From Kitasatospora sp. NBC_01250 (GTDB taxonomy: Bacteria; Actinomycetota; Actinomycetes; Streptomycetales; Streptomycetaceae), in NCBI RefSeq assembly GCF_036226465.1, contig NZ_CP108476.1, positions 7,626,001 to 7,690,000 on the forward strand: 64,000 nt of DNA, read 5' to 3'. Of this stretch, positions 8,639 to 38,395 are shown piece by piece (position 1 is the stretch's first letter; each line of letters begins with the position of its first letter). The notes under the pieces were generated by a model, which did no database searches, was not told the DNA's origin, and saw only the letters and a program-made list of their open reading frames with translations. Made by a program: the position numbers and the translations under genes.

Positions 8639-8663
8639 GGCCCGCCTCCTCGCGAGGCGGGCC
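8639..8663 (+). terminator. Hairpin after xylFGH
   Basis: GGCCCGCCTC at 8639-8648 and GAGGCGGGCC at 8654-8663 pair perfectly over 10 bp around a CTCGC loop. There is no T-run, as is common for actinobacterial terminators. It lies 123 bases after the xylH stop and probably separates xylFGH from the NRPS operon. Confidence 0.6.
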
Positions 8664-8866
8664 CGCCCAGCGACGGAGTGTGAGACCTTGCCCCAGCAGG
8701 CCCCTTCCCGACCTGTCCGACGGCCCCGAGCCGGCGTACGGGCGGCGCGCTCGTGCGGTTCAGATCCGGAACGCCTTTTTCCCGCAGTCCGGTTGTCGAG
8801 AGCGGGCCTGTCCGGGTGTGCTCCCGGAGTCGCCCGCGGCAGATTCTTTTCATGATCCTTCGCGCG

Positions 8867-8896
8867 TTGACAGCTCCGTCACCGAGCTCCTAGGTT
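8867..8896 (+). promoter_or_regulatory. HrdB-type promoter for NRPS operon 1
   Basis: A perfect -35 hexamer TTGACA (8867-8872) is followed after 18 bases by TAGGTT (8891-8896). This fits the streptomycete housekeeping sigma consensus. Transcription would start near 8904 and run through about 245 bases of leader into the mbtH gene. It is the best promoter seen in the window and the likely main promoter of the mbtH-NRPS-MFS operon. Confidence 0.6.
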
Positions 8897-9149
8897 GAAA
8901 GCGCCGCACGGCACCTGATGCAGCGTCACATACCGGACCGCTGCTGGGTCGTGGGCATGCCACGGGGGTGCGACAGGCCGGCGCCGTGCGCACCGCGCAG
9001 GCCGGCTCCGTCCGGCTCCACACACTCTTCCCGCCGCCGAACGCGCGGCTGAACACACGGCTGAACGCGCCCGCGCCGCCGTCCTCCCGACAGGGGCCGG
9101 CCGGTGCGCGCTGCTCCGTTCCCGCCTGCAGAGATCGAGAAGGTGAAGC

Positions 9150-9365
9150 ATGGCCAATCCATTCGAGAACGACGACGCCCAGTACCAGGTCCTGGTCAAC
9201 GACGAGGGGCAGCACTCGCTCTGGCCCGTGGCGATCGAGGTGCCGGCCGGCTGGACGGCGCGGTTCGGCCCGGCGGCGCGCGAGGCGTGCCTCGCCCATG
9301 TCGAGGAGCACTGGACCGACATGCGTCCGCTCAGCCTGGTCCGCGAGATGGACGCGTCGTCCTGA
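9150..9365 (+). CDS. MbtH-like protein of NRPS system 1
   Basis: The 71-residue protein is a complete MbtH family member: NPFENDDAQYQVLVNDEGQHSLWP, IEVPAGWTARFGPAAREACLAHVEEHWTDMRPLSL. It holds the conserved N-x-E-x-Q-x-S-L-W-P and W-T-D-x-R-P-x-S-L motifs, including the tryptophans that clamp the adenylation domain. MbtH proteins bind A domains and are often needed for their folding or activity. It is the first gene of the operon, starting after GAGAAGGTGAAGC, 53 bases before the first NRPS gene. A second, different MbtH gene at 55822 serves the other NRPS system; the two may substitute for each other. Confidence 0.96.
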   Translation: MANPFENDDAQYQVLVNDEGQHSLWPVAIEVPAGWTARFGPAAREACLAHVEEHWTDMRPLSLVREMDASS

Positions 9366-9418
9366 CGGACGCGCGTCGTCGCCGATTCGCCGAACCGATG
9401 GGGTGAGAGAAAAAAGCC

Positions 9419-12400
9419 ATGCCTGCGCACGAGTCGGCCCTGGTGCCGCTTTCCCGAGCACAGCACGGAATCTGGCTGGCTCAACAGCTGGATCCGACGA
9501 GCAACGCCTACAACCTGGCTCAGTTCACCGACATCCGGGGGCCGTTGGCGCTCCCGGTGCTGGACCGGGCGGTGCGGCGACTGGTCGGTGAGGTGGAGAC
9601 CGCGCACGTGCGGCTACGGCCGGACGGGGCAAGCGCGCTGCAACTGCTGCAGCCCAACGGACCGGGCCGGCCCCTGGAGGTGGTCGACCTGAGCGGTGAC
9701 CGGCTGCCGCGGGAGGCCGCCGAGCGCTGGATGCGCGAGGCGGTCGAGCGGCCGGTCGACCTGCTGGCCGGACCGCTGTTCAGCACCGCCGTGCTCAGGC
9801 TCGCGCCCGACTGGCACTTCCTCTACGTGGGCGGCCACCACATCATCACCGACGGGTTCAGTGGCTCGCTGGTGAGCGCCCGGATCGCGGAGCTCTACAC
9901 CGCGCTGGAACGCGAGGAGGAGCCCGCCGCCCACTCCTTCGGCACCCTCACCCAACTGCTGGAGCAGGACGCCGCCTACCGGGCCTCGGAGCGGTTCGCG
10001 CAGGACCGGGCCTACTGGCAGGAGCACCTGCGCGACCTGCCCCGGCCCGCCACGCTCTCCGGCCGTCCGGCCGGCTCGATCCACGCCGGTGCGGCGGCCG
10101 GCGCGACGCGGCGCACGGGGCGGATCGGCGCGGCGCAGACGGCCGCCGTGCGCGCTGCGGCCCGCCGGGCCGGGACCGCCCTGCCCGTGCTCGCGGTCGC
10201 CGCGGTCGCCGCCTACACCCAGCGGATGACCGGCGAGTCGAGTGTGGTGCTCGGCCTGCCGGTGACCGCGCGGAGCAACGCGGTGCTGCGCGGCATCCCC
10301 GGCATGGTGTCCAACATCGTGCCGCTGCGCCTGGAGGTCGACGCGCGGATGCGCTGGACGGACCTGGCGCAGCAGGCCGCGGCCGAGATGAAGCAGGCGC
10401 TGCGCCACCAGCGCTACCTCCACCAGGACATGCGCGCCGATCTGGGCCGCACCGAGGGCCTGTTCGCGACCCAGGTCAACCTCCTGCCGGCCGGCAGCGG
10501 ACTGCGCTTCGGCGCCGCCACCGGTACCCAGATCTACCTGGCCGGGCCGGTCGACGACCTGTCCGTGGTGCTTCAGGACCACGGCACCGAGGGACTGATG
10601 CTGGAGGTCGAGGCCGATGCGTCGCGCTACCCGGCCGACGAGGTGGCCGGGCACCGGCAGCGGCTCTCCGCCTTCCTGTGCACGGCCGCGGCGGACCCCG
10701 AACGGACGGTCGGCCACACCGAGTTGCTCACCCAGGCCGAGCGCCGCTGGGTGCTGGTCCAGGGCAGGGCCACCCCGCACCGCGAGGACCCGACGGCGAC
10801 CACGCTCACCGAGCGGTTCGCCGCCCAGGTGGCGCGCACGCCGCAGGCGACCGCGCTGAGCGCGGACGGGGTGCGGTACAGCTACCGGGAGTTGGACCGG
10901 CGGGCCGATCAACTGGCGCACCGGCTGCTCGCGTCGGGGGTGCTCACCGAGACACCCGTGGTGCTGCTGCAGGAACGCACCCCGGACCTGGTGGTCTCGA
11001 TGCTGGCCGTGGTGAAGGCGGGCGGCGTCTACCTGCCGCTGGACACCCGGCACCCGGTGCAGCGGCTGCGGGCCACGGCGAGCGACAGCGGTGCGCTGCT
11101 GGTGCTCTGCGACGCCGCCACCTCGGAGCTCGCCGGGCAGCTGGAGCTGCCCGCGATCGCGGTCGACGCGCCGGGGACCTGGCAGGACCTGCCCGTCACC
11201 GCGACGGCCGTGACCTGCCGGCCGGCGCAGCTGGCGTACGTGATGTACACCTCCGGCTCCACCGGCACGCCCAAGGGCGTCGCCATCACGCACGAGGACA
11301 TCCTGGGCCTGGCGCTGGACAACGTCTGGGACGGCGAGGCGCACCGGCGGGTGCTGTTCCACTCGCCCGCGGCCTTCGACCTGGCCACCTACGAGGTGTG
11401 GGTGCCGCTGCTGAACGGCGGCGAGGTCGTCGTGGCGCCGCCCGGCGAACTGGACATCCCCACCCTCGGGGCGGTGCTCGCGCGGCACCGGGTGACCGCG
11501 CTCTGGCTCACCGCCGGGCTGCTGCGGCTGGTCGCCGAGGAGGATCCGGGGTGCCTGGCCTCGCTCAAGGAGCTCTGGGCGGGCGGCGACGTGGTGCCCG
11601 CCCAGGCGGTGCGCCGGCTGCGCGCGGCCTGCCCGGGGCTGGTGATCGTCGACGGCTACGGCCCGACCGAGGCGACCACCTTCATCACCTACCACCGGCC
11701 GGCCATGACCGACCCGGTGCCCGACCCGATACCGATCGGCCGGCCGTTCCAGGGGATGCGCTGCTACGTGCTGGACGAGGGGCTGCGACCGGTCCCGGCG
11801 GGCAGCGTCGGCGAGTTGTACGCCGGCGGCATCGGACTGGCGCGCGGCTACGTCCGCCACCCGGGCCGGACGGCCGAGCGCTTCGTGGCGGACCCGTTCG
11901 CCGGTGACGGATCGCGGATGTACCGCACCGGGGACCTGGTGCGCTGGAACGGCGCCGGCGAGCTGGAGTTCGTCGGGCGCTGCGACGACCAGGTGAAGAT
12001 CCGCGGCTTCAGGATCGAGCCGGGCGAGATCGAGTCCGCGCTGGCAAAGGGCCCCGGCGTGGGCCAGGTGGCGGTGGACATCCGCACCGCGCCGCGCGGC
12101 GACAAGCGCATCGTCGCCTACCTGGTGGCGCAGACGGCCGGACCGGAGGTGGACCTCGCGCAGGTGCGGGCCCACGCGGCGGCCGCCCTGCCCTCCTACA
12201 TGGTGCCCGCGGCCTTCGTGCGGCTCGACGCGCTGCCGCTGACCGGCAACGGGAAGGTGGACCGCCGGGCGCTGCCCGCACCGGACTTCGGCGCACCCGG
12301 GGCGACCGGACAGGCGGCCCCGGCCGGCGCGACCGAGGCGACGCTGTGCGCACTGTTCGCCGAGGTCCTCGGCCTCGCCTCGGTGGGTGCGGACGCCGGC

Positions 12401-14169
12401 TTCTTCGAGCTCGGCGGGGACAGCATCATGGCGATCCAGCTGGCCGGGCGGGCCCGGCGGGCGGGCCTGGTGTTCACGCCCCGGGAGGTCTTCGACCACC
12501 GCACGCCGGCCGCGCTGGCCCGGGTCTGCCGCACCGAGCAGGCGGAGCCGGCCCAGGAGCGGGACCCGGACGCCGGCGTCGGCCCGGTTCCGGCCACCCC
12601 GATCGTCCACCGACTGCGCGCCCTCGGCGGGCCGATCGACGGCTACCACCAGTCCGTGGTGCTGCGCAGCCCGGCCGGCCTGGACGAGCCGACGCTGCAC
12701 CGGGCGGTGCAGCACCTGCTGGACCGGCACGACGCGCTGCGGCTGCGGCTGGCCGACCGGGACGGCTCCTGGCAGCTGTCGGTGGCCCCGCGCGGCGAGG
12801 TGTCCGGCAAGGCGTGCGTGACCCGGATCGACGTCGAGCACGTCGGTGGCGGTGAGCCCGGTGAGCCTGGTGAGCCCGGTGAGCACAGCGAGCACGGTGA
12901 GGTCGCGATGGCCGCTCTGGTGCGCGAGGCCCGGCTGGCAGCCGCACGCGAACTGGCGCCGCAGGAAGGCACGTTGGTGCGGGTGGTGTGGCTGGACCGC
13001 GGGCCCGACCTGCCCGGCCGGCTGGTGCTGGTGCTGCACCACCTGTGCGTGGACGGCGTCTCCTGGCGGATCCTGGTGCCCGAACTCGTCGCCGCCTACC
13101 ACGCGGAGAGCACCGGCGCCGTGCCCCGCCCCGACCCGGTCGGCACCCCGCTCAAGGAGTGGGCCGAGCAACTGGTGGCCGCCGCCCACGAGTCCGAGAC
13201 GGTGGCCGAACTCGCCTACTGGCAGCAGGTGCAGGCCGGTGACGAGCCGCTGCTGGGCCGCGGCCGGCCCGACCCGGCGCGCGACGTGGTGGCCACCGAG
13301 GCGCGGCTGACCCGCACCCTGGCGCCCGAGCTGGTCGAGCCGCTGCTGACCACCGTGCCGGCCGCCTTCTACACCGGCACCACCGAGGTGCTGCTCGCCG
13401 GCCTGGCGCTGGCGGTGACCGACTGGCGCGAGCGGCGGGACCGGACGGACGGTCCGGTCCGGGTGGATCTGGAAGGCCATGGCCGTGCGGGTGAGCGGTT
13501 CGGCGCCGACCTGACCCGTACCGTCGGCTGGTTCACGGCGGTGCATCCGGTGCAGCTGGTCGCCGGTGCCGCGCAGACGGCCGACGCCTGGGCGGCGGGC
13601 CCGGCGGCCGGCACGCTGATCAAGCAGGTCAAGGAGCAGCTGCGCGCGGTGCCCGGACAGGGACTGGGCCACGGCCTGCTGCGCCACCTCAACCCGCGGA
13701 CCGCGCCGCTGCTGGCCGCGGTGCCGGCCCCGCAGATCTGCTTCAACTACCTCGGCCGCACCGCCGGTCTCGGCCGCACGCCCGAGGGCCCGGACGGCCG
13801 GCTGCCCGAGGCCGACTGGTCGCCGGCCGTCGAGGACGGCGCGTTCGCCGGCGGCGGTGATCCGCTGATGCCGCTCGGCCACCTGCTGGAGATCGACGCG
13901 GTCGCCCAGCAGGGGCCGCACGGCGATGAGTTGAGCGTGAGCTGGCGCTGGGCGAGCGGGCTGCTCGACGAGCACGAGGTGGCGGACCTGGCCGACACCT
14001 GGCAGCGGGCGCTCCAGGTGCTGGTGCGCCACGGGCAGTCGCCGCAGGCGGGCGGGCACACCCCGTCCGACCTGGCGCTGATCGAGATGGCGCAGGAGGA
14101 GATCGAAGGCTTCGAGGCGGACTTCGCCGCCGAGGGGGACGAGGACGGGGACGCATGGGGGACCGGCCG

Positions 14170-14173
<4 letters not shown>
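9419..14173 (+). CDS. NRPS module 1: C-A-T-E (Val-type, epimerising)
   Basis: The 1584-residue synthetase has four domains. Condensation (about 1-440) has HHIITDG near residue 140. Adenylation (about 460-940) has YTSGSTGTPKG near 610 and GYGPTEATTF. Carrier has FFELGGDSI near 1000. Epimerisation (about 1060-1550) has HHLCVDGVSW, EGHGRAGERF, RTVGWFTAVHP and CFNYLGR. My eye alignment to GrsA gives the pocket code DLYWWGGTFK, close to the Val code DAFWIGGTFK. It should therefore place a D-Val-like residue at position 1. The leading C domain (SRAQHGIWLAQQLDP) resembles EntF-like or starter domains and has no upstream module, so the first residue may be N-acylated. A GEPGEPGEPGEHSEHGE repeat is inserted in the E domain near residue 1145. 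Confidence 0.93.
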
Positions 14174-34089
<19,916 letters not shown>

Positions 34090-34100
<11 letters not shown>

Positions 34101-35406
34101 CCTGACGGCGCAGGACAGGGCCGACGTGACGGACCAGCACCCCGCGGACCAGCACCCCGCGGACCAGCACCCCGCGGCCCCGGCGGCCGGCGAGGGCAGG
34201 GGCGACGGCCGCCGGGGCCTGCGGCGGCTGCTGGCCGACCGGAACGTCCGCTGGTTCCTGCTGGGGCAGATCGTCTCCGTGCTCGGCGACACGATGCTCT
34301 GGCTGGTGGCCGGGATCTGGGTCAAGGAGCTGACCGGGAGCAACTCGGCGGCCGCGCTCACCTTCTTCTTGGTGATCGTCGGCACGCTCTGCGCCCCGCT
34401 CGGCGGCATGGTCGCCGACCGCTACCGCCGGCGCCCGCTGCTCCTGGTGCTCAACCTGGCGACCGCCGCCGTGCTGCCGGTGCTGCTGCTGGTGCACAGC
34501 GGCGGCCAGGTCTGGCTGGTCTACCTGGTGATGGTGGTCTACGGCCTGTCCAACAGCTTCCTCGATCCGGCGCAGGCGGGTCTGCTGCGGGTGCTGGTCC
34601 CCGAGGAGCAGGTGGGCGAGGTCAACGGCCTGCTGCAGACCGCCAAGCAGTCGCTGCGGCTGGTCTCGCCGCTGGCCGGGGCCGGGCTGTTCGCCGCGGT
34701 GGGGGCCCATGCCGTGGTGCTGGTGGACACCGCCACCTTCCTGGTCGCCGTGGCCACCCTGCTGGCGGTGCGGCTGGACGAGGCCGCGCCGTCGTCCAGC
34801 GGCAGCGGGTGGCGCACCGACATCACCGAGGGCCTCCGGCACCTGGCGAACACCGTCGTGCTGCGGCAGCTCACCATCGGCTGCGCGCTGACCATGGTGG
34901 GGATGGGGCTGGCCGAGACGGTCGGGCTCGCCGTGGTCGGTGACGGTCTGGGGCGCCCGCCGGCCTTCCTCGGCGTGCTGCTGGTCGGCCAGGGGATCGG
35001 CGCCGTGCTGGCCGGGCTGACCGCGGCCCGGCTCGCCCGGCGGATCGGGGACGGCCTGCTGGTCGCCGCCGGCATGGCCTCCTTCGGGCTCGGCGCGCTG
35101 CTGCAGACCGTGCCCTCGGTGGCGGTGGTGGCGACCGGGATGGTGCTCTGCGGCGCCAGCATGCCGTGGATCGCCATCGGGCTGACCACGATCGGATTCC
35201 GCCACACGCCGCCGGAGCTGGTCGGGCGGGTCTACGCCGGGTTCACCGTCGTCATGACGGTGCCGCAGCTGATCGCGATGGCCGCGGGCGCCGCGCTCAT
35301 CGCGGTGGTGGACTTCCGGGTGGTGCTGCTGACCATGGCGCTCACGGTGGCCGCAGCCGCCGGCTACCTCTTCACCCACGAGGCGGGCCGGCGACCCGGG
35401 CGGTGA
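34090..35406 (+). CDS. MFS exporter of NRPS system 1
   Basis: The 438-residue protein has a hydrophilic N-terminal 45 residues and then about twelve hydrophobic spans. The inter-span loop GGMVADRYRRRPLLL is the MFS A-motif. Its overall look (NVRWFLLGQIVSVLGDTMLWL, DPAQAGLLRVLVPEEQVGEVNGLLQTAKQSLRLVSPLAGAGLF) is that of the MFS_3/TetV-type drug exporters. The ATG lies inside the end of the NRPS gene (11-base overlap), so it is translationally coupled to the synthetase. This makes it the likely peptide exporter and self-protection protein. The N-terminus carries three exact 15-bp repeats coding DQHPA (34132-34176). Confidence 0.9.
34132..34176 (+). repeat. Three exact 15-bp repeats in the exporter N-terminus
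   Basis: GACCAGCACCCCGCG occurs three times in a row, coding (DQHPA)3 in the cytoplasmic tail before the first membrane span. The unit is in frame, so copy changes would only alter tail length. Confidence 0.95.
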
Positions 35407-35420
35407 GAGGCCGGTGGTGC

Positions 35421-35490
35421 AGGGTCCGGCGCCGTCCAACCCTGTCCAGCCCCGTCCATCCCCGTCCGGGGGTGTCCGGGGGTGTCCGGA
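35421..35490. repeat. Seven GTCC boxes at exact 10-bp spacing
   Basis: GTCC occurs at 35424, 35434, 35444, 35454, 35464, 35474 and 35484, one per decamer, with C-rich flanks in the middle units and GGGGGT in the last ones. It lies in the 182-bp gap between the exporter stop and the secreted-protein gene, about 100 bp upstream of the latter's start. Boxes on one face of the helix suggest protein binding, though decayed slippage is also possible. Confidence 0.7.
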
Positions 35491-35588
35491 CCCTGCTCGA
35501 CCGGTTGATTTCCGTTCCACCGGGCGCTGAGCTTCGGGGTGTGCCCCGGCACCGGCTCGGGGGCGGAATCGACGTACCGGAGGGTTCC

Positions 35589-35957
35589 ATGCGATTCACC
35601 AGGACCAGGAAGCGTGCCTCGGCCGCCGCGCTCGCCGTGGTGGCGATGGGCGTGATCGGGGTGGGCAGCGCGACCTCGGCCCAGGCCGCCGAGGGCAGTT
35701 GGCAGATCCGCAGTGGCGGCTGCGTCGCCCTGGAGCTGGTCGAACTCCAGGGCGGCCACGACCACATGGCGATCGATCCGACAGCCGCCCCCACCGGCTG
35801 TGAGTTCGGCATCCAGAACGTGGGCACCGGCCAGTGGATCTACGGCCCGACCACCGACCCCCGCGAGTCGGGGTGGTACTACGACGGCCCGGGCACGAGC
35901 CTGCAGGCGTGTACCTGGGGGCCGCGCAGCGCGGAGGTGTGCGGCCCGGTCAACTGA
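35589..35957 (+). CDS. Small secreted cysteine-containing protein
   Basis: The 122-residue protein starts with a clear Sec signal (RFTRTRKRASAAALAVVAMGVIGVGSATSAQA, cut before AEG). The mature part of about 90 residues has four cysteines (GGCVAL, TGCEFG, QACTWG, EVCGP) that could form two disulfides. It is rich in W, Y and G (GQWIYG, SGWYYDGPGTS), like small extracellular beta-proteins. I know no function. The ATG follows CCGGAGGGTTCC, a strong ribosome site. It lies between the NRPS exporter and the TTA-containing regulator, so it may belong to the cluster's regulon, but nothing in the sequence proves that. Confidence 0.75.
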   Translation: MRFTRTRKRASAAALAVVAMGVIGVGSATSAQAAEGSWQIRSGGCVALELVELQGGHDHMAIDPTAAPTGCEFGIQNVGTGQWIYGPTTDPRESGWYYDGPGTSLQACTWGPRSAEVCGPVN

Positions 35958-35980
35958 CCTGCCACGGTGGGCGGCCCGGG

Positions 35981-38395
35981 TCAACCGACACCGAACGCTC
36001 CGGGACGAGGTGCCGGTCCCTGGGTGAGCGAGTCGAGCAGGGCCCGGGCCTCGTCCGCCTCGGGGATGTTCAGCGAGCTGTGGATCTCGACGGCCTGTTC
36101 GGCGTGCGCCCGAGCGGTGCCGAGGTCTCCCAGACGCTGGTGCGTGCGCGCCAGCCCGACGTGGATGCGCCCGAGGTTGTACCGCTCGCCGGTGTGCGGG
36201 AGGAAGTCGATCGCGGCCCGGTAGTGCTGGAGGGCGCTCGCCGGAGCGTCCATGGCCAGCAGGGCGTCGCCGAGCAGGGTGTGCGACTCGGCCTGGCCGA
36301 AGGTGTCGCCGAGGTCGCGGTGCAGGTCCAGCGCCTCCTGGTACAGGTCGAGCGCCTGTGGATGGTGGTGCAGCCGCTGCTGGTACTCGCCGAACTGGTT
36401 GAGCACGATGGCCTGGCCGAGACGGTTGCCGCCGCGCCGGTGGAACTTCAGCGCCGCCCGGTGGTACTCCAGGGCCTCCGGCAGCCGTCCGAGCCTGGTC
36501 AGCGTGGGCCCCAGGTTGGTCAGGGCGATCGACTCGACGGCCGGCTCGGGAAGGTCCCGGCTGAGCTGCAGCGCCTGCTGCAGGTGGTCGAGCGCCTCCT
36601 CCAGGCGTCCCATCCGGGTCTGGGTGAGGCCCAGGTTGGCCAGCACGTGGGCCTCACCGGCGCGGTTGCCGATCGCGCGCTGGATCGTCAGGGCCTGATG
36701 GAGCAGGTCGAGTGCCTGCGGGAAGTCGCCGAGCTGGTACTGGACCAGCCCCAGGTGCCGCAGCGCGGCGGCCTCACCGGCCGGATCGCCCAGCTGCCGG
36801 GTGGCTCGCAGGGCACGGGTACCCAGCACCAGCGCCTCCTGGGCCGGCATGTGGCGTTTGAGGTGGCGCCACAGGATGGCCGGCAGGTCCGCCGCGTAGC
36901 GGGGCAGCGCGGCGTCGGTGGCGTGGTGGGAGAGGACCAGCAGGTTGGCCTGTTCCCGCGCCAGCCAGTCGGTCGCGTCCGCCTGGTCGGCGAACACCAC
37001 CGGTGTGCCTCCAGGCGCGGGAGCCTGCGGCCGGTGGTGGCGTTCCAGCGGGGCCAGCTGGTCCATCGCAGCGGCGGCGGTGTGACGGTAGTGGTCGAAG
37101 AGCCGGACGAGCGCGGCGCGGCGGACGGGTTCGGGTTCCTCGCGGGCGAGCAGCTCGTCGGCGAAGGTGCGCAGCAGGTCGTGGAAGGTGTACCGGAGGG
37201 CCGTGTGCTCGATCAGCAGGTGGTGGTCGTGCAGCGACTCCAGGAGTTCCTCGGTCTCGGCCGGCGGTGCGTCGAGCAGCGCGGCGAGGGCGGGCGGCGC
37301 GAAGTCCTCGCCGGGGTGGAGCGCGGCCAGCCGGAACGCGCGCCGCTGGGCGGGGGTGAGGGCGTGGTAGGAGTCCACGAAGGCGGCCGCGACGCTCCGG
37401 TCCCGGTCGGAGAGTTCGGTCAATAACTTCTGCGGGCGCCGGATCCGCTCCAGCACCTGGACGGGTGTCCAGGTGGGATGGTGGGCCAGCCTCGCGCCGG
37501 CGATCCGCAGCGCCAGCGGCAGCCTGCCGCACAGCGCGACGATCTCCTCCACCGTGGCGGCGTGGCCCGCGACCCGCTCCGGGCCGGCGACCCGGGCGAA
37601 CAGCTCCACGGCCTCGTCATGGCTCAGCACGTCCAGCGGCACGCTGACCGCCCCGTCCAGCGCGAGCATCCGCCGCCGGGACGTCACCAGCGTGAGGCAG
37701 CGCGGGCTGCCGGGGATCAGCGGGCGGACCTGCTCGGCGTCGACGGCGTTGTCCAGCACGATCAGGTACCGCCGGCCCGCGGCCCGGCTGCGCCACAGCT
37801 GGGCGCGCTCCTCGGTGCGCGAGGGCAGTGCGGTCCGGCTGACACCCACCGCGCAGAGCAGGCTCTCCAGCGCCGCACCCGGGTCGAGCGGCCGCCGGCC
37901 CGGAGTGAAACCGTGCAGGTCCACGAAGAGCTGACCGTCGGGATAGCGGCCGGTGAGACTGTGCCCGGTGTGAACGGCCAGGGCGGTCTTGCCGACACCG
38001 GCCATGCCGTCGATGGCCGAGATCACCAGCGGACGGCCCTGGCTGCCGTCCGGGCCGCCGGCCAGCGCCAGCAGCCGTTCCACCTCGCTGTGCCGTCCGG
38101 TGAAGTCCGGTACGGCGTAGGGCAGCAGACGGGGCACCACGTGTTCGACCGGTGCCAGGCCGGTCCGCGGCTCCGGCTCCCCGCGCGCCGCGGCGAGCAA
38201 CTGGTCACGGCTCGCGGAGTCCACGCCCAGGGCCGTGGCCAGCCGGGCCACCGACGACAGCCGCGGCCGCCGCCGCCCGGACTCCAGCACGCTGATCGCA
38301 TGCGTCGAGACCCCCGAGCGTTCCGCGAGCTCCTCCTGCGTCCACCCGGCCGTCAGCCGGTACTGCCGCAGGAGCGTTCCGAAATCCCCCAGCAT
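35981..38395 (-). CDS. XRE / NB-ARC / TPR transcriptional regulator with a TTA codon
   Basis: The 804-residue protein starts at ATG 38395 (GGAGG ten bases upstream). A longer ATG at 38422 adds nine residues without a better ribosome site. It has an XRE helix-turn-helix (about 5-60: LLRQYRLTAGWTQEELAERSGVSTHAISVLESGRRRP) and a STAND/NB-ARC ATPase with P-loop GMAGVGKTALA near residue 135 and RYLIVLDNAVDAEQVRPL. A winged-helix region follows, then at least five TPRs (LGLVQYQLGDFPQALDLLHQAL and following). Leu324 is encoded by TTA (37424-37426), so its synthesis should need the bldA tRNA. It ends 24 bases from the stop of the secreted-protein gene and probably controls NRPS system 1. Confidence 0.88.
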   Translation of the reverse strand: MLGDFGTLLRQYRLTAGWTQEELAERSGVSTHAISVLESGRRRPRLSSVARLATALGVDSASRDQLLAAARGEPEPRTGLAPVEHVVPRLLPYAVPDFTGRHSEVERLLALAGGPDGSQGRPLVISAIDGMAGVGKTALAVHTGHSLTGRYPDGQLFVDLHGFTPGRRPLDPGAALESLLCAVGVSRTALPSRTEERAQLWRSRAAGRRYLIVLDNAVDAEQVRPLIPGSPRCLTLVTSRRRMLALDGAVSVPLDVLSHDEAVELFARVAGPERVAGHAATVEEIVALCGRLPLALRIAGARLAHHPTWTPVQVLERIRRPQKLLTELSDRDRSVAAAFVDSYHALTPAQRRAFRLAALHPGEDFAPPALAALLDAPPAETEELLESLHDHHLLIEHTALRYTFHDLLRTFADELLAREEPEPVRRAALVRLFDHYRHTAAAAMDQLAPLERHHRPQAPAPGGTPVVFADQADATDWLAREQANLLVLSHHATDAALPRYAADLPAILWRHLKRHMPAQEALVLGTRALRATRQLGDPAGEAAALRHLGLVQYQLGDFPQALDLLHQALTIQRAIGNRAGEAHVLANLGLTQTRMGRLEEALDHLQQALQLSRDLPEPAVESIALTNLGPTLTRLGRLPEALEYHRAALKFHRRGGNRLGQAIVLNQFGEYQQRLHHHPQALDLYQEALDLHRDLGDTFGQAESHTLLGDALLAMDAPASALQHYRAAIDFLPHTGERYNLGRIHVGLARTHQRLGDLGTARAHAEQAVEIHSSLNIPEADEARALLDSLTQGPAPRPGAFGVG

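Larger units (their letters stand above)
8517..9149 (+). other. 633-bp gene-free control region between xylH and NRPS system 1
   Basis: No convincing gene is present. The region holds an ECF-like promoter candidate (8583-8614), a 10-bp-stem hairpin (8639-8663), a consensus HrdB-type promoter (8867-8896), and about 245 bases of predicted leader before the mbtH start. A 72-codon frame from GTG 8680 lacks protein-like composition. The leader holds a partial direct repeat (CGGCTGAACACA / CGGCTGAACGCG near 9050) but no riboswitch that I recognise. Confidence 0.6.

Noticed and set aside
8680..8898. A 72-codon leader frame before NRPS operon 1
   Set aside because: It ends at the proposed -10 element and its product is Pro/Arg/Ser-rich without structure, so it is unlikely to be a gene.
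8904..9149. Riboswitch in the NRPS leader
   Set aside because: I could not match any known riboswitch core by eye; only weak hairpins and a partial direct repeat are present.
35421..35490. CRISPR-like array
   Set aside because: The unit is only 10 bp with a 4-base core. There are no spacers of constant length between long repeats and no cas genes.
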